Part shown: positions 6,232 to 13,614 of the stretch, one piece after another
Numbering within the stretch: the first letter of the stretch is position 1
Layout of the letters: each line of letters opens with the position of its first letter
NCBI GenBank assembly: GCA_038062935.1
Contig: JBBTWG010000037.1
Coordinates: forward strand, 1 to 35,154
DNA length: 35,154 bases
DNA from: JBBTWG01 sp038062935
Lineage (GTDB): Bacteria; Patescibacteriota; Gracilibacteria; UBA1369; UBA12463
Direction: 5' to 3'
Translations under genes and position numbers: made by a program
The notes under the pieces: model-generated
Databases searched by the model: none
Seen by the model: only the letters and a program-made list of their open reading frames with translations
What the model was told of the DNA's origin: nothing

Positions 6232-8160
6232 TTATTCTTCCTCTTTTTTCTCGTCCTTGTCGTTTACTACCTCGCCTTCGACGACGTCGTCTTTTGGCTT
6301 TTCTTCGCCACTTTTTTCACCTGCCTTCGAATCTTTTTCTGCTGCTGCTTTGTAGAGTTGTTCTCCGATTTTTTGGACTTCTTCTGAGAGTTCGTCGTGG
6401 GCTTTTTTTAGCGCTTCACCGTCGATTTTGCTGACGTCTTTTTCTTCCAGGATTTTTTTCAGGGTGTCGAGTTTTTCGTGGACGGGTTTTTTGATGTCGT
6501 CGGAAATTTTGTCGCCGGCGTCTTTGAGAGCTTTCTCTGTGGTGAAAACGAGTGATTCGGACTCGTTGCGGAGTTTCACGGCTTCTGCTTTTTTCTTGTC
6601 TTCTTCGGCGTATTTTTCGGCTTCTTCCTGCATTTTTTTGATTTCGGCGTCACTCATTTTTGACGAATCGGTGATCGTGATGTTGCGTTCGGTGCCGGTC
6701 GCTTTGTCTTTTGCTTTCACGTTCAGAATTCCGTTCGCGTCGATGTCGAAAGTGACTTCGATTTGTGGGACACCGCGTGGTGCTGGGGGGATTCCGTCGA
6801 GGGTGAATTTGCCGAGAGATTTATTGTCCGCAGCCATTGGGCGTTCGCCCTGGAGGACGTGAATTTCTACCGACGGCTGATTGGCTGATGCTGTCGAGAA
6901 TACTTGCGATTTGGATGTTGGGATCGTCGTGTTTCTTTCGATCAATTTTGTGGAAATACTTCCCATCGTTTCGATGCCGAGTGAGAGGGGAATGACGTCG
7001 AGCAAGAGCACGTCTTTCACGTCGCCCATGAGCACACCTCCCTGAATAGCGGCGCCGATGGCGACGACTTCGTCGGGGTTGATGCCTTTGTGTGGATCTT
7101 TTCCGAAGATTTTTTTCACGACGTCCTGCACGGCTGGCATACGAGTTTGGCCACCGACGAGGATTACTTCGTCGATGTCGGATGGTTTCACATTGGCGTC
7201 TTCGAGTGCTTTTACGCATGGAAGTTCCGTGCGTTTGATGAGGTCGGCGACGAGTTCCTCGAGTTTTGGTCGCGTGAGTTTGTGATTGAAATGTTTCGGT
7301 CCCGTCGCGTCAGAGGTGATGTATGGGATATTGATTTCTCGCTCCTGGAGCGAAGAAAGTTCACATTTCGCTTTTTCTGCTTCGTCACGCAGACGTTGGA
7401 GTGCGAGTGGATCTTTCGACAAATCGACACCGGTTTCTTTTTTGAATTCGGTGATCATCCATTCCACGATTTTGTTGTCGAAATCATCACCGCCGAGCTG
7501 TGTGTCGCCGTTGGTGGAGAGTACTTCGAACACTCCGTCACCGAGTTCGAGGATGGAAACGTCGAACGTTCCTCCACCGAGATCGTACACCGCGACTTTT
7601 TTGTCTTTCGTTTTTTCTTTGTCGAGTCCGTATGCGAGTGCGGCAGCGGTTGGTTCGTTGATGATGCGTTTCACTTCGAGCCCCGCGATTTTTCCTGCGT
7701 CTTTCGTGGCTTGTCTCTGCGAATCGTTGAAGTACGCTGGAACGGTGATGACCGCTTCTTTCACTTCTTCGCCGAGGAAAGCTTCTGCATCTTTTTTTAA
7801 TTTTTGCAAAACCATTGCGGAAATTTCCGCAGGTTTGCGCGGTTTACCGTCGAGCATAATTTCCGCTCCGCCATCTTTGCCTTTCTGGACAGCGTACGAG
7901 AGGCGTTTGATGTCTTCTTTTGATTCGTCAAACATGCGGCCGATGAGGCGTTTGGCCGAGTAGATCGTGTTTTTCCCGTTGATGACCGACTGGCGTTTTG
8001 CGGTGATTCCGACCATGCGTTCGCCGTCTTTGTTGATTGCGACGATGGAGGGCGTAGTGCGATTGCCTTCTGCATTCGGGATAACTTCAGCTTTGCCGCC
8101 GCGCATGACGGAGACGCAGGAGTTTGTTGTTCCGAGATCGATACCGATAATTCTAGACAT
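6232..8160 (-). CDS. dnaK: Hsp70 chaperone DnaK
   Basis: 642-residue ATP-dependent chaperone that folds and protects proteins with GrpE and a DnaJ partner (not in this window). The nucleotide-binding domain spans about 1-385 with IGIDLGTTNSC near residue 5, VYDLGGGTFDVSI near 190 and the VGGQTRMP segment near 340. The linker DVLLLDVIPLSLGIET leads into the substrate-binding beta sandwich and helical lid. The tail is acidic/lysine-rich and lacks the EEVD of eukaryotes, as expected. It has its own CIRCE-controlled promoter, a 169-nt structured leader, and follows the hrcA-grpE cluster. Confidence 0.99.
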   Translation of the reverse strand: MSRIIGIDLGTTNSCVSVMRGGKAEVIPNAEGNRTTPSIVAINKDGERMVGITAKRQSVINGKNTIYSAKRLIGRMFDESKEDIKRLSYAVQKGKDGGAEIMLDGKPRKPAEISAMVLQKLKKDAEAFLGEEVKEAVITVPAYFNDSQRQATKDAGKIAGLEVKRIINEPTAAALAYGLDKEKTKDKKVAVYDLGGGTFDVSILELGDGVFEVLSTNGDTQLGGDDFDNKIVEWMITEFKKETGVDLSKDPLALQRLRDEAEKAKCELSSLQEREINIPYITSDATGPKHFNHKLTRPKLEELVADLIKRTELPCVKALEDANVKPSDIDEVILVGGQTRMPAVQDVVKKIFGKDPHKGINPDEVVAIGAAIQGGVLMGDVKDVLLLDVIPLSLGIETMGSISTKLIERNTTIPTSKSQVFSTASANQPSVEIHVLQGERPMAADNKSLGKFTLDGIPPAPRGVPQIEVTFDIDANGILNVKAKDKATGTERNITITDSSKMSDAEIKKMQEEAEKYAEEDKKKAEAVKLRNESESLVFTTEKALKDAGDKISDDIKKPVHEKLDTLKKILEEKDVSKIDGEALKKAHDELSEEVQKIGEQLYKAAAEKDSKAGEKSGEEKPKDDVVEGEVVNDKDEKKEEE

Positions 8161-8182
8161 ACGTTTTGTGGGTTAAATGTTG

Positions 8183-8302
8183 GGTCTTTTGAAAATTTTA
8201 TTCTGCGGCGTCGAGCTGCGAAGTCTTCTTCTCGCCGTACTTTCCGTACGGCTCCTGCGAAAACTTCTTGTCTCCTTGCATAATAGAAATTTTGAAAAGA
8301 CC
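8183..8302 (-). promoter_or_regulatory. Structured dnaK leader RNA
   Basis: 8183-8198 and 8287-8302 are 16-nt inverted repeats with one mismatch, closing an 88-nt interior that itself holds the 7-bp stem GCCGTAC/GTACGGC with a 5-nt loop (about 8232-8251). The fold lies wholly within the roughly 169-nt transcript leader that starts near 8329. A thermosensor or translation-control element is possible; the pairing is seen, the role is inferred. Confidence 0.5.
8198..8281 (-). CDS. Putative 27-codon leader ORF upstream of dnaK
   Basis: Within the dnaK 5-prime leader an ATG at 8281 opens a 27-residue reading frame ending in TAA at 8198-8200, 37 nt before dnaK. The peptide is very hydrophilic (Lys, Glu, Gln, Tyr-Gly) and starts MQGDKKFSQEPYG. 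It contains the hairpin CCGTAC-GGAAA-GTACGG, and the ORF lies within the loop of a larger inverted repeat (8183-8198 with 8287-8302). There is no Shine-Dalgarno sequence before the ATG; AAGGAG occurs just after it. It may be a genuine small heat-shock peptide or a chance ORF inside a structured leader. Confidence 0.3.
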   Translation of the reverse strand: MQGDKKFSQEPYGKYGEKKTSQLDAAE

Positions 8303-8323
8303 GTGGGAAACTCAAAATGCTAT

Positions 8324-8364
8324 TTAGCAGTCCAGATTATAGAGTGCTAGTTTCGGGGCGTCAA
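8324..8364 (-). promoter_or_regulatory. dnaK promoter with CIRCE operator
   Basis: CIRCE: TTAGCAGTC (8324-8332), 9-bp spacer, GAGTGCTAG (8342-8350), two mismatches to the TTAGCACTC-N9-GAGTGCTAA consensus bound by HrcA. On the minus strand -35 TTGACG (8364-8359), a 17-nt spacer and TATAAT (8341-8336) place the -10 inside the CIRCE spacer. The -35 overlaps the stop codon of the upstream 94-residue membrane protein gene. Confidence 0.93.
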
Positions 8365-8645
8365 GATTTTTTGGACATTTTATTTTTTGTAATTTTAAGC
8401 CACCAGTCTTTGAAAAATGGAATTGTGAGAGTCGAGAGAAAGAAGCCGAGAGTCGGCACTATTGCGTTTGTAAATGGACTTTCTAATTTTGAAACGAAGA
8501 AAAATATGGCTATGACCACGTAGGTGAGAACTAGAATTAAGAATTTGCGAGCCCAGCTTGTTTCCCACGCCTTGTCGGCTTCAACACGGTTATTTCGAGT
8601 TTTGATTTCGTCGATTTCTTTTTTGAGTTCTTCGATGGTGGTCAT
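8361..8645 (-). CDS. Small coiled-coil membrane protein in the heat-shock cluster
   Basis: 94 residues: an N-terminal coiled coil (about 1-28, MTTIEELKKEIDEIKTRN), then two membrane segments (about 34-52 and 60-77) and a lysine-rich tail. I recognise no family. It lies between grpE and dnaK on the same strand, 37 nt after the grpE stop, so it should be transcribed from the hrcA promoter under HrcA control. The position suggests a stress-linked membrane role, for instance anchoring or sensing, but no function can be assigned from sequence. There is no Shine-Dalgarno sequence before ATG 8645. Confidence 0.75.
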   Translation of the reverse strand: MTTIEELKKEIDEIKTRNNRVEADKAWETSWARKFLILVLTYVVIAIFFFVSKLESPFTNAIVPTLGFFLSTLTIPFFKDWWLKITKNKMSKKS

Positions 8646-8682
8646 GGTTTTTTTTGAGTTGATTTATGGTTTCACAATGTCC

Positions 8683-9159
8683 TCACCCCCCAATCTTCAC
8701 CTTCGCCGGTCTCAGCACCACCGACCCCATCACATACCCTTTCTCCAGTTCCTCCAAAATCACCCCTGCTTCTCCCGCGGCTTGCATCAGCGGTTCGTGG
8801 AGCAACATGTCGACTTTTTGTCCAATGGTCGGTATTTCTTTCACCCCGCATTTTTCAAAAGTTTTTTTCAAAAGTTGATAAATCCCGTCGATGCCTTTTT
8901 TCTCTTCTGCCGGGAGTTTTTCGAAGAACGACTTTCCGCGTTCGAAACTGTCGAGGACGGTGAGGAATTCTTTCAGGATGTCGGCGCTGGCGTTGTCGCG
9001 GACTGCTCCGACTTGGGCGAACATGGTTTTTTTGTAATTGTCGAGGTCGGCGAGGGCGCGTTTGCACATGCTGGTCATTTGGTCGAGCTGCGCGCGGAGG
9101 AGTTCTTCTTGGTTTGGCGCTGGATTTTGTGCGCTGCCTGTCTGTGAATTTTCGTCCAT
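8683..9159 (-). CDS. grpE: Nucleotide exchange factor GrpE
   Basis: 158-residue cochaperone that releases ADP from DnaK. It has a disordered acidic/Gln-rich N-terminus (1-20), a long dimerising helix (about 20-60, ...LADLDNYKKTMFAQ...) and the C-terminal beta domain with the characteristic GEKVDMLLHEP-type segment (here GQKVDMLLHEPLMQ) and EELEKGYVMGSVVLRPAKVKI. The protein is at the short end for the family. It starts at ATG 9159, 10 nt after hrcA, and is cotranscribed with it. Confidence 0.97.
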   Translation of the reverse strand: MDENSQTGSAQNPAPNQEELLRAQLDQMTSMCKRALADLDNYKKTMFAQVGAVRDNASADILKEFLTVLDSFERGKSFFEKLPAEEKKGIDGIYQLLKKTFEKCGVKEIPTIGQKVDMLLHEPLMQAAGEAGVILEELEKGYVMGSVVLRPAKVKIGG

Positions 9160-9169
9160 AAATATTTTT

Positions 9170-9883
9170 TTAATTATTTTCTAAAAGTTTTTTGATTTCC
9201 TGGGTCATGACGATGTTGTAGGCGTAGTCCATGCGGACGGGGCCGAGGATTCCGAAGTAGCCGTGGTAGTCTTCGAATTGGTATTTGGTGACGATGATGG
9301 AGCAGCTTTGGATTTCGTGGAGGATGTTTTCTTCGCCGACGAAAACTTTCACATCTTCGCCGATGTCAAGGTTTCGCAGGGTGGTGATGAAATTGTCGCT
9401 TTTTTCTAGGACTTCGATGACTTCACTGGCGTTGATGGAGCTGCTGCGGAATTCTGGTTGTCGCAGGGCGCTGCTGAGGCCGAGGTAGAAAGTGCGATTA
9501 TTGTCGGGGAGTGTGGCGAAACTGACGTTGCCGGCGGCGCGGGAGAGGAGGGCGACGGCGTCGAAAATTTTGCTGCGGGCTTTTTGGGCTTTGTATTCTT
9601 TGTGGACTTTTTGGAGTTCGAGGTGGACTTTTTTGCGTGCAGTTTCGTAATCGGCCAGCGTGTCGATGAAGTGGCGATAGCCTGTCGTCGTCGGGATTCT
9701 TCCGGCTGAAGTATGCGGCTGGTAGATGTAACCTTTGTCTTCGAGTGCGGCCATGTCGTTGCGGATGGTGGCGGGGCTGACTTTGAAACTGTAGCTCACG
9801 AATAACGTGTTGCTGCCCACCGGTTCGGCGGTTTCGATGAAGTGTTGGACGATGGCTTTGAAGATTTGAGTTTGTCTGTCCAT
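9170..9883 (-). CDS. hrcA: Heat-inducible repressor HrcA
   Basis: Repressor of class I heat-shock genes that binds CIRCE. The N-terminal winged helix (residues 1-75: MDRQTQIFKAIVQHFIETAEPVGS, then VSPATIRNDMAALEDKGYIYQPHTSAGRIPTTTGYR) is highly typical. The protein is only 237 residues against about 340 in most bacteria, so the GAF-like and insert regions are reduced. The frame is open to 9922, but the start is ATG 9883: it abuts the CIRCE operator and the -10 box lies 10 nt upstream. First gene of hrcA-grpE-membrane protein, and autoregulated. Confidence 0.96.
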   Translation of the reverse strand: MDRQTQIFKAIVQHFIETAEPVGSNTLFVSYSFKVSPATIRNDMAALEDKGYIYQPHTSAGRIPTTTGYRHFIDTLADYETARKKVHLELQKVHKEYKAQKARSKIFDAVALLSRAAGNVSFATLPDNNRTFYLGLSSALRQPEFRSSSINASEVIEVLEKSDNFITTLRNLDIGEDVKVFVGEENILHEIQSCSIIVTKYQFEDYHGYFGILGPVRMDYAYNIVMTQEIKKLLENN

Positions 9884-9922
9884 AGCACTCGGGATTATAG
9901 AGTGCTGGATGGATTTTGACAA
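9882..9922 (-). promoter_or_regulatory. hrcA promoter with CIRCE operator
   Basis: CIRCE half-sites at 9882-9890 (ATAGCACTC) and 9900-9908 (GAGTGCTGG) with a 9-bp spacer. On the minus strand TTGTCA (9922-9917), a 17-nt spacer and TATAAT (9899-9894) put the -10 in the CIRCE spacer. The start codon of hrcA overlaps the proximal CIRCE end, so the mRNA leader would be about 3-4 nt. Confidence 0.93.
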
Positions 9923-10098
9923 TTTTTCAGTGCGAGAGTGTTTATTTCAATATATTTTTTTACAAAATCAATGTTTTTTGGCCTTTTTATAACGTTTTTT
10001 CTTATTTTTCTTCAAAATCGTTTGCGAAGAGAATCAACTTGATTTAGTGTCCGGTTGTTGATGTTTTCCTGAACATTACTCTTCTTAACCCCTTCCTT

Positions 10099-10770
10099 AT
10101 GCGTTCTCGTCTTTTTAGCTTTTTACTGGTGTTGACGCTTCCACTCGTTTTGACTGGATGCTGGTTCGATAGTACGCCTACAACTCAGCCGGAAACTGTC
10201 GTTGTGTATCAGAAACCTCCTGAAACTGCTCAGACAGTTGAGGCTCCTGCTCCAAAACCTGCTCCTGTGAAAGTCATCACAAAAGTGGTGTATATCCAAA
10301 AAAAGGCAAAAAAGCCTTCTTCTGAACATCACTCAGAGCATTACCACACTGCGAAGAAACCGTATGGCCACGACTATCATCCAAGTTATGAGACATGGTG
10401 GCAGAAAAATTATGGCTACAACTACGGATATTATAACTACAATAAGCCAGTGTATTATTCTCCTTATGTGTATAATACGCCGAAGACTTATTATTATGCG
10501 CCAAAGACCTACTATGCACCAAAGACTTATTACGCACCTCAGACTTATTATTACGAGCCTCAGACATATTATAATCCTCCGGTTTATCAGTATCAGCCTG
10601 AGCCTCAGGTTCAACAGTATTATTACCAACCTGCTCCACAGCCTCAGTATTACCAACCACAGTATCAGGCTATTACCGTGAATACTGGTGTCCAGATATC
10701 TCAGTGGGGGAATTATGGTTATTTGCAACAGAATGTTGCGAACAATACGCCTGCTAGCTTTATCTATTAA
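10099..10770 (+). CDS. Tyr/Pro/Gln-rich repetitive lipoprotein with His-rich segment
   Basis: 223-residue predicted lipoprotein: signal peptide 1-20 with lipobox LTGC, acylated Cys21. A Pro/Lys linker follows, then a His-rich stretch (about residues 75-95, HHSEHYH and GHDYH), then a low-complexity region built on tandem YYAPKT, YYAPQT and YYEPQT units and Tyr/Gln/Pro (about 95-190). It resembles surface or matrix proteins in composition only; there is no family match I recognise. It sits just upstream of a Zur-like regulator and a zinc importer on the same strand, so metal binding by the His cluster is a reasonable inference. A promoter (TTGTTG, 16 nt, TACTCT at 10077-10082) may precede it. 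Confidence 0.8.
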   Translation: MRSRLFSFLLVLTLPLVLTGCWFDSTPTTQPETVVVYQKPPETAQTVEAPAPKPAPVKVITKVVYIQKKAKKPSSEHHSEHYHTAKKPYGHDYHPSYETWWQKNYGYNYGYYNYNKPVYYSPYVYNTPKTYYYAPKTYYAPKTYYAPQTYYYEPQTYYNPPVYQYQPEPQVQQYYYQPAPQPQYYQPQYQAITVNTGVQISQWGNYGYLQQNVANNTPASFIY

Positions 10771-10802
10771 TTCTGATTCCTTGTTGGTGTTTTGAGAATT
10801 AC

Positions 10803-10831
10803 TTGCAAATGCAACTGAGTTGCGTTAATCT
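10803..10831 (+). promoter_or_regulatory. zur promoter and palindromic operator
   Basis: TTGCAA (10803-10808), a 17-nt spacer and TAATCT (10826-10831) end 6 nt before ATG 10838, so the mRNA is probably leaderless. A 9-1-9 palindrome, AATGCAACT-G-AGTTGCGTT (10808-10826, one mismatch), fills the spacer. A further half-site AACGCAACT lies inside the gene at 10846-10854. Confidence 0.75.
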
Positions 10832-10837
10832 CCGGTC

Positions 10838-11257
10838 ATGGAAATTAACGCAACTCTTTTAGAAGAGCTCAAGAAAAAAGGTTTTCGCATGACGACGGTG
10901 CGATCGAATATGATCGACCTTCTGATCAAAACTCGTAGTCCGCTCACGGCGCAGGATGTGCATTTTTTGTTGTCTCAGAAAGGGCTCTTGGTGAATAAGA
11001 CTACGATTTATCGGGAAATTCTTTTTCTCCTCGGGCAGGATATTATTCAGGAAATTCATTTTAGTGATGGGAAGATGCGTTACGAAATTGCGCGTCATCA
11101 CCATCATCATATTGTGTGTGTCCAATGCAAGACGGTGAAAGATGTGATTCTCGAAGATGATCTGGCTGAGCATGAGCGAAAGATTGAAAAAAATAGTCGT
11201 TTCAAAATCCTGAATCACTCACTCGAATTTTTTGGCCTTTGTGAAAAGTGCCGGTAA
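10838..11257 (+). CDS. zur: Fur-family metalloregulator, Zur-like
   Basis: 139-residue Fur-family repressor: winged helix (about 1-80, ...RMTTVRSNMIDLLI...NKTTIYREILFL...), then the metal-binding/dimer domain with a HHHHH run (87-91) and two CxxC pairs (Cys94/Cys97 and Cys135/Cys138) that form the structural zinc site. The gene immediately precedes znuACB, so zinc is the likely effector, although Fur-like iron sensing cannot be excluded from sequence. It is probably autoregulated through the palindrome in its promoter and likely controls the downstream transporter by cotranscription (9 nt to znuA). Confidence 0.88.
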   Translation: MEINATLLEELKKKGFRMTTVRSNMIDLLIKTRSPLTAQDVHFLLSQKGLLVNKTTIYREILFLLGQDIIQEIHFSDGKMRYEIARHHHHHIVCVQCKTVKDVILEDDLAEHERKIEKNSRFKILNHSLEFFGLCEKCR

Positions 11258-11266
11258 CATATTTTT

Positions 11267-12175
11267 ATGCGACGATTTCTCTTTCTTGCTGTTTTTCTTC
11301 TTTTTCTCGCTTCGCTGGGCGTGACTTCGTATCTGCTCTATGAGCGTGAAAAGAATGCTGAGAATAAGCATGATTCTGCTATCAATGTGGTGGCGACTTT
11401 TTATCCAGTTGCAGAATTTGCGCGACAGGTGGGTGGGCCGTATGTGAATGTTTTGACCCTGGTAGCTCCGGGTTCTGAGCCACATGAATATGAGCCAACG
11501 CCACAGGATATGGCTCGTATTCGTGAAAGTGATGGGTTTTTGTTTCTCGGTGTTTTGGATTCTTGGGTGATGAAGATTCTCCCGGATTTTCAAAAAGCTC
11601 ATGTTCCGACTTTGGATATTGCTTCTGTTGTGGATGGAAATTTTGATCCGCATATTTGGCTCGATCCGATATTGGTGCAAAAAGAGGTGTTTGCGATTCG
11701 TGATTTTTTTGTCAAAATTGATGTCCTGCATGCTGCTGCGTATCGTGCGAATGCTGATCGGTACGTGAGTTTATTGCAGAAATTGTATGAGCAGTATCGA
11801 ACAGAGCTTGCGTCGTGTGATATTCAGGAAGTGATCGTTGCGCATGATGCGTTCTCGTATTTGGCTTCTCAATATCATTTGAAATTTTTGCCGATCGTGG
11901 GTGTCTCTCCTGAAGGGGAGTCTTCTGCGCAAAAGCTTGCGACTTTGACGAAAATTGCACGCGAGCGTAACATTCGCTTTATCTATTTTGAATCTTCTGC
12001 CAGCCGAAAACTTTCTGATACTTTGGCTTCTGAAGTTGGCGCTCAGACTTTGGTTTTGAATCCTCTCGAGACCTTGTCAATTCCTGATATGGCTGCTGGC
12101 AAAGATTATATTTCTGTCATGAAAGAAAATTTGCATAATCTTAAACGTGCCTATGTCTGCAAAGATTCGAAATAA
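11267..12175 (+). CDS. znuA: Zinc ABC transporter substrate-binding protein
   Basis: 302-residue cluster A-I (ZnuA/TroA) binding protein that captures Zn(II) or Mn(II) outside the membrane. An N-terminal hydrophobic segment (about 4-25) has no lipobox Cys, so it is probably membrane-anchored or secreted. Candidate metal ligands are His73 (SEPHEYEP), His129 (DPHIWLDP), His193 (VAHDAF) and Glu242 (YFESSAS). The His/acidic-rich loop common in true ZnuA proteins is absent, so Mn transport is possible; the Zur-like neighbour favours zinc. It overlaps znuC by 23 nt. Confidence 0.92.
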   Translation: MRRFLFLAVFLLFLASLGVTSYLLYEREKNAENKHDSAINVVATFYPVAEFARQVGGPYVNVLTLVAPGSEPHEYEPTPQDMARIRESDGFLFLGVLDSWVMKILPDFQKAHVPTLDIASVVDGNFDPHIWLDPILVQKEVFAIRDFFVKIDVLHAAAYRANADRYVSLLQKLYEQYRTELASCDIQEVIVAHDAFSYLASQYHLKFLPIVGVSPEGESSAQKLATLTKIARERNIRFIYFESSASRKLSDTLASEVGAQTLVLNPLETLSIPDMAAGKDYISVMKENLHNLKRAYVCKDSK

Positions 12176-12824
12176 ACCGTGTATCAATTTCGAGAATGTT
12201 TCTTTCGGATATCGCGATGGAGATGTGCTGCAGAATGTGAATTTATCTCTTTTTCCTGGGGAATATGTTGGGATCGTCGGACCGAACGGTGGCGGAAAAA
12301 CGACTTTGTTGAAATTGCTTTTAGGAATTTTACCTTTGCAAAAAGGATCCATGTTTGTGGATCCTGCCATGCGTATTGGGTATGTCCCGCAGCGATTGAG
12401 TCAGAGTGTTTTTGATTTTCCGGCGACGGTGGAGGAGGTGCTCGTGAATTCTCTTCCTCGGGGTGATCATCGCAAGGCTGTGGATTGTGCTCTCCAAATT
12501 ACGGATACGATGAAGTACAAAAAGAGGCTTATTTCTCAGCTTTCTGGTGGAGAGCGGCAGCGTGTTTTTATTGCTCGAGCCCTCGTTCTTTCCCCGAGAA
12601 TTTTGGTTTTGGATGAACCGGCGACCGGTGTGGATACGCCTTCACAGGATGTATTTTATCGGATGATTGATCGCCTCCATGCACTTTCGGGCATGACGAT
12701 TTTATTTGTTTCGCACGATCTCGAAATCGTGGCGCGCGAGACGACTCGATGTTTGTATGTGAATCGTACGGTTACTTCTTATTCTTGTCCTGCAGATATC
12801 CTGCAACACCATCACCATGTTTGA
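12153..12824 (+). CDS. znuC: Zinc ABC transporter ATP-binding protein
   Basis: ATPase of the ZnuABC importer. Walker A is GPNGGGKTT (about residue 45), the signature LSGGERQR, Walker B ILVLDEP, and the switch His is in FVSHD. The start is ATG 12153 within the end of znuA; GTG 12147 is an alternative two codons earlier. The C-terminus ends in a short His run (QHHHHV), which could bind metal or be chance; these codons immediately precede and overlap the znuB start by 8 nt, so translation is likely coupled. Confidence 0.95.
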   Translation: MSAKIRNKPCINFENVSFGYRDGDVLQNVNLSLFPGEYVGIVGPNGGGKTTLLKLLLGILPLQKGSMFVDPAMRIGYVPQRLSQSVFDFPATVEEVLVNSLPRGDHRKAVDCALQITDTMKYKKRLISQLSGGERQRVFIARALVLSPRILVLDEPATGVDTPSQDVFYRMIDRLHALSGMTILFVSHDLEIVARETTRCLYVNRTVTSYSCPADILQHHHHV

Positions 12825-13614
12825 AATTTTTCAATTTGAATTCATGATTCGGGCGTTCATCATCGGTATATTCCTGAGCGTTCTCGCTCCGGTGCTCGGA
12901 CTTTTCCTGGTGGTACGGCGGTATCCGGGGCTTGCAGATACTCTCGCACATGTGTCACTCGCTGGTGTGGTGCTCGGATTTCTCCTGAAAATTCCGCCGC
13001 TCCTTGCGTCCATCGGAACAACGTTTCTTGCGGCGATTGGTATGGAAGCGGTGCGGCGCAAGAAAATTTTTGGAGAATCGGTGCAGGTGCTTTTCCTCTC
13101 GGGAGGACTGGCAATTGCGACTGTTTTATTGCGTTTTGATCAGGGAAATCGGCAGGAAATATTTTCTTTTTTCTTCGGAAGTATCGCGACGGTGTCGTGG
13201 CAGGATGTCTGGATTACCCTGATTACTGCGGTTTTTGCGCTCACTATTATTTCCCTTTTTTATCGAACTTTTTTTCTTGTCGCGCTCGATGAAGACCTTG
13301 CGCAGGCGCAAGGTGTTCGAATTCATTTCTGGAATTTCCTTTTTGTAGCGCTGGCTGCGCTGACTGTTTCTGTTGTTATGCGTGTTGTGGGTATTTTGCT
13401 CGTGGGGTCGTTGATGATTATCCCGGTGCTCGCGGCTTTACAGTTTGGATATGGATTTTTTCGTACAATGATGATTGCTATCGGTATTTCACTTTTCTCT
13501 GTGATTGCCGGACTTTTCTTTTCGTATTATATCGATTTGGCGACCGGTGGAGCGATTGTGCTTATCGCACTTTCGTGTTTTTTTGGGAGTTTTCTTTATA
13601 AACATTCTTCCTAG
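12817..13614 (+). CDS. znuB: Zinc ABC transporter permease
   Basis: 265-residue ABC-3 family permease with about eight hydrophobic segments. Typical features are RRYPGLADTLAHVSLAGVVLG near residue 35-55, and MRVVGILLVGSLMIIPVLAA near 190, both strongly conserved in ZnuB/MntB. It forms the membrane pore of the importer with ZnuC. Starts at ATG 12817 inside znuC. Its TAG stop (13612-13614) shares two bases with the TAG stop of the convergent gap gene. Confidence 0.93.
   Translation: MFEIFQFEFMIRAFIIGIFLSVLAPVLGLFLVVRRYPGLADTLAHVSLAGVVLGFLLKIPPLLASIGTTFLAAIGMEAVRRKKIFGESVQVLFLSGGLAIATVLLRFDQGNRQEIFSFFFGSIATVSWQDVWITLITAVFALTIISLFYRTFFLVALDEDLAQAQGVRIHFWNFLFVALAALTVSVVMRVVGILLVGSLMIIPVLAALQFGYGFFRTMMIAIGISLFSVIAGLFFSYYIDLATGGAIVLIALSCFFGSFLYKHSS

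Noticed and set aside
7090..7800. 236-codon plus-strand ORF opposite dnaK
   Set aside because: It is a shadow of dnaK codon usage; aromatic-rich composition, no domain, no promoter.
9923..10098. RNA gene between hrcA and the Tyr-rich lipoprotein
   Set aside because: AT-rich with no cloverleaf, terminator or strong hairpin; only a modest promoter near 10055-10082 is visible.
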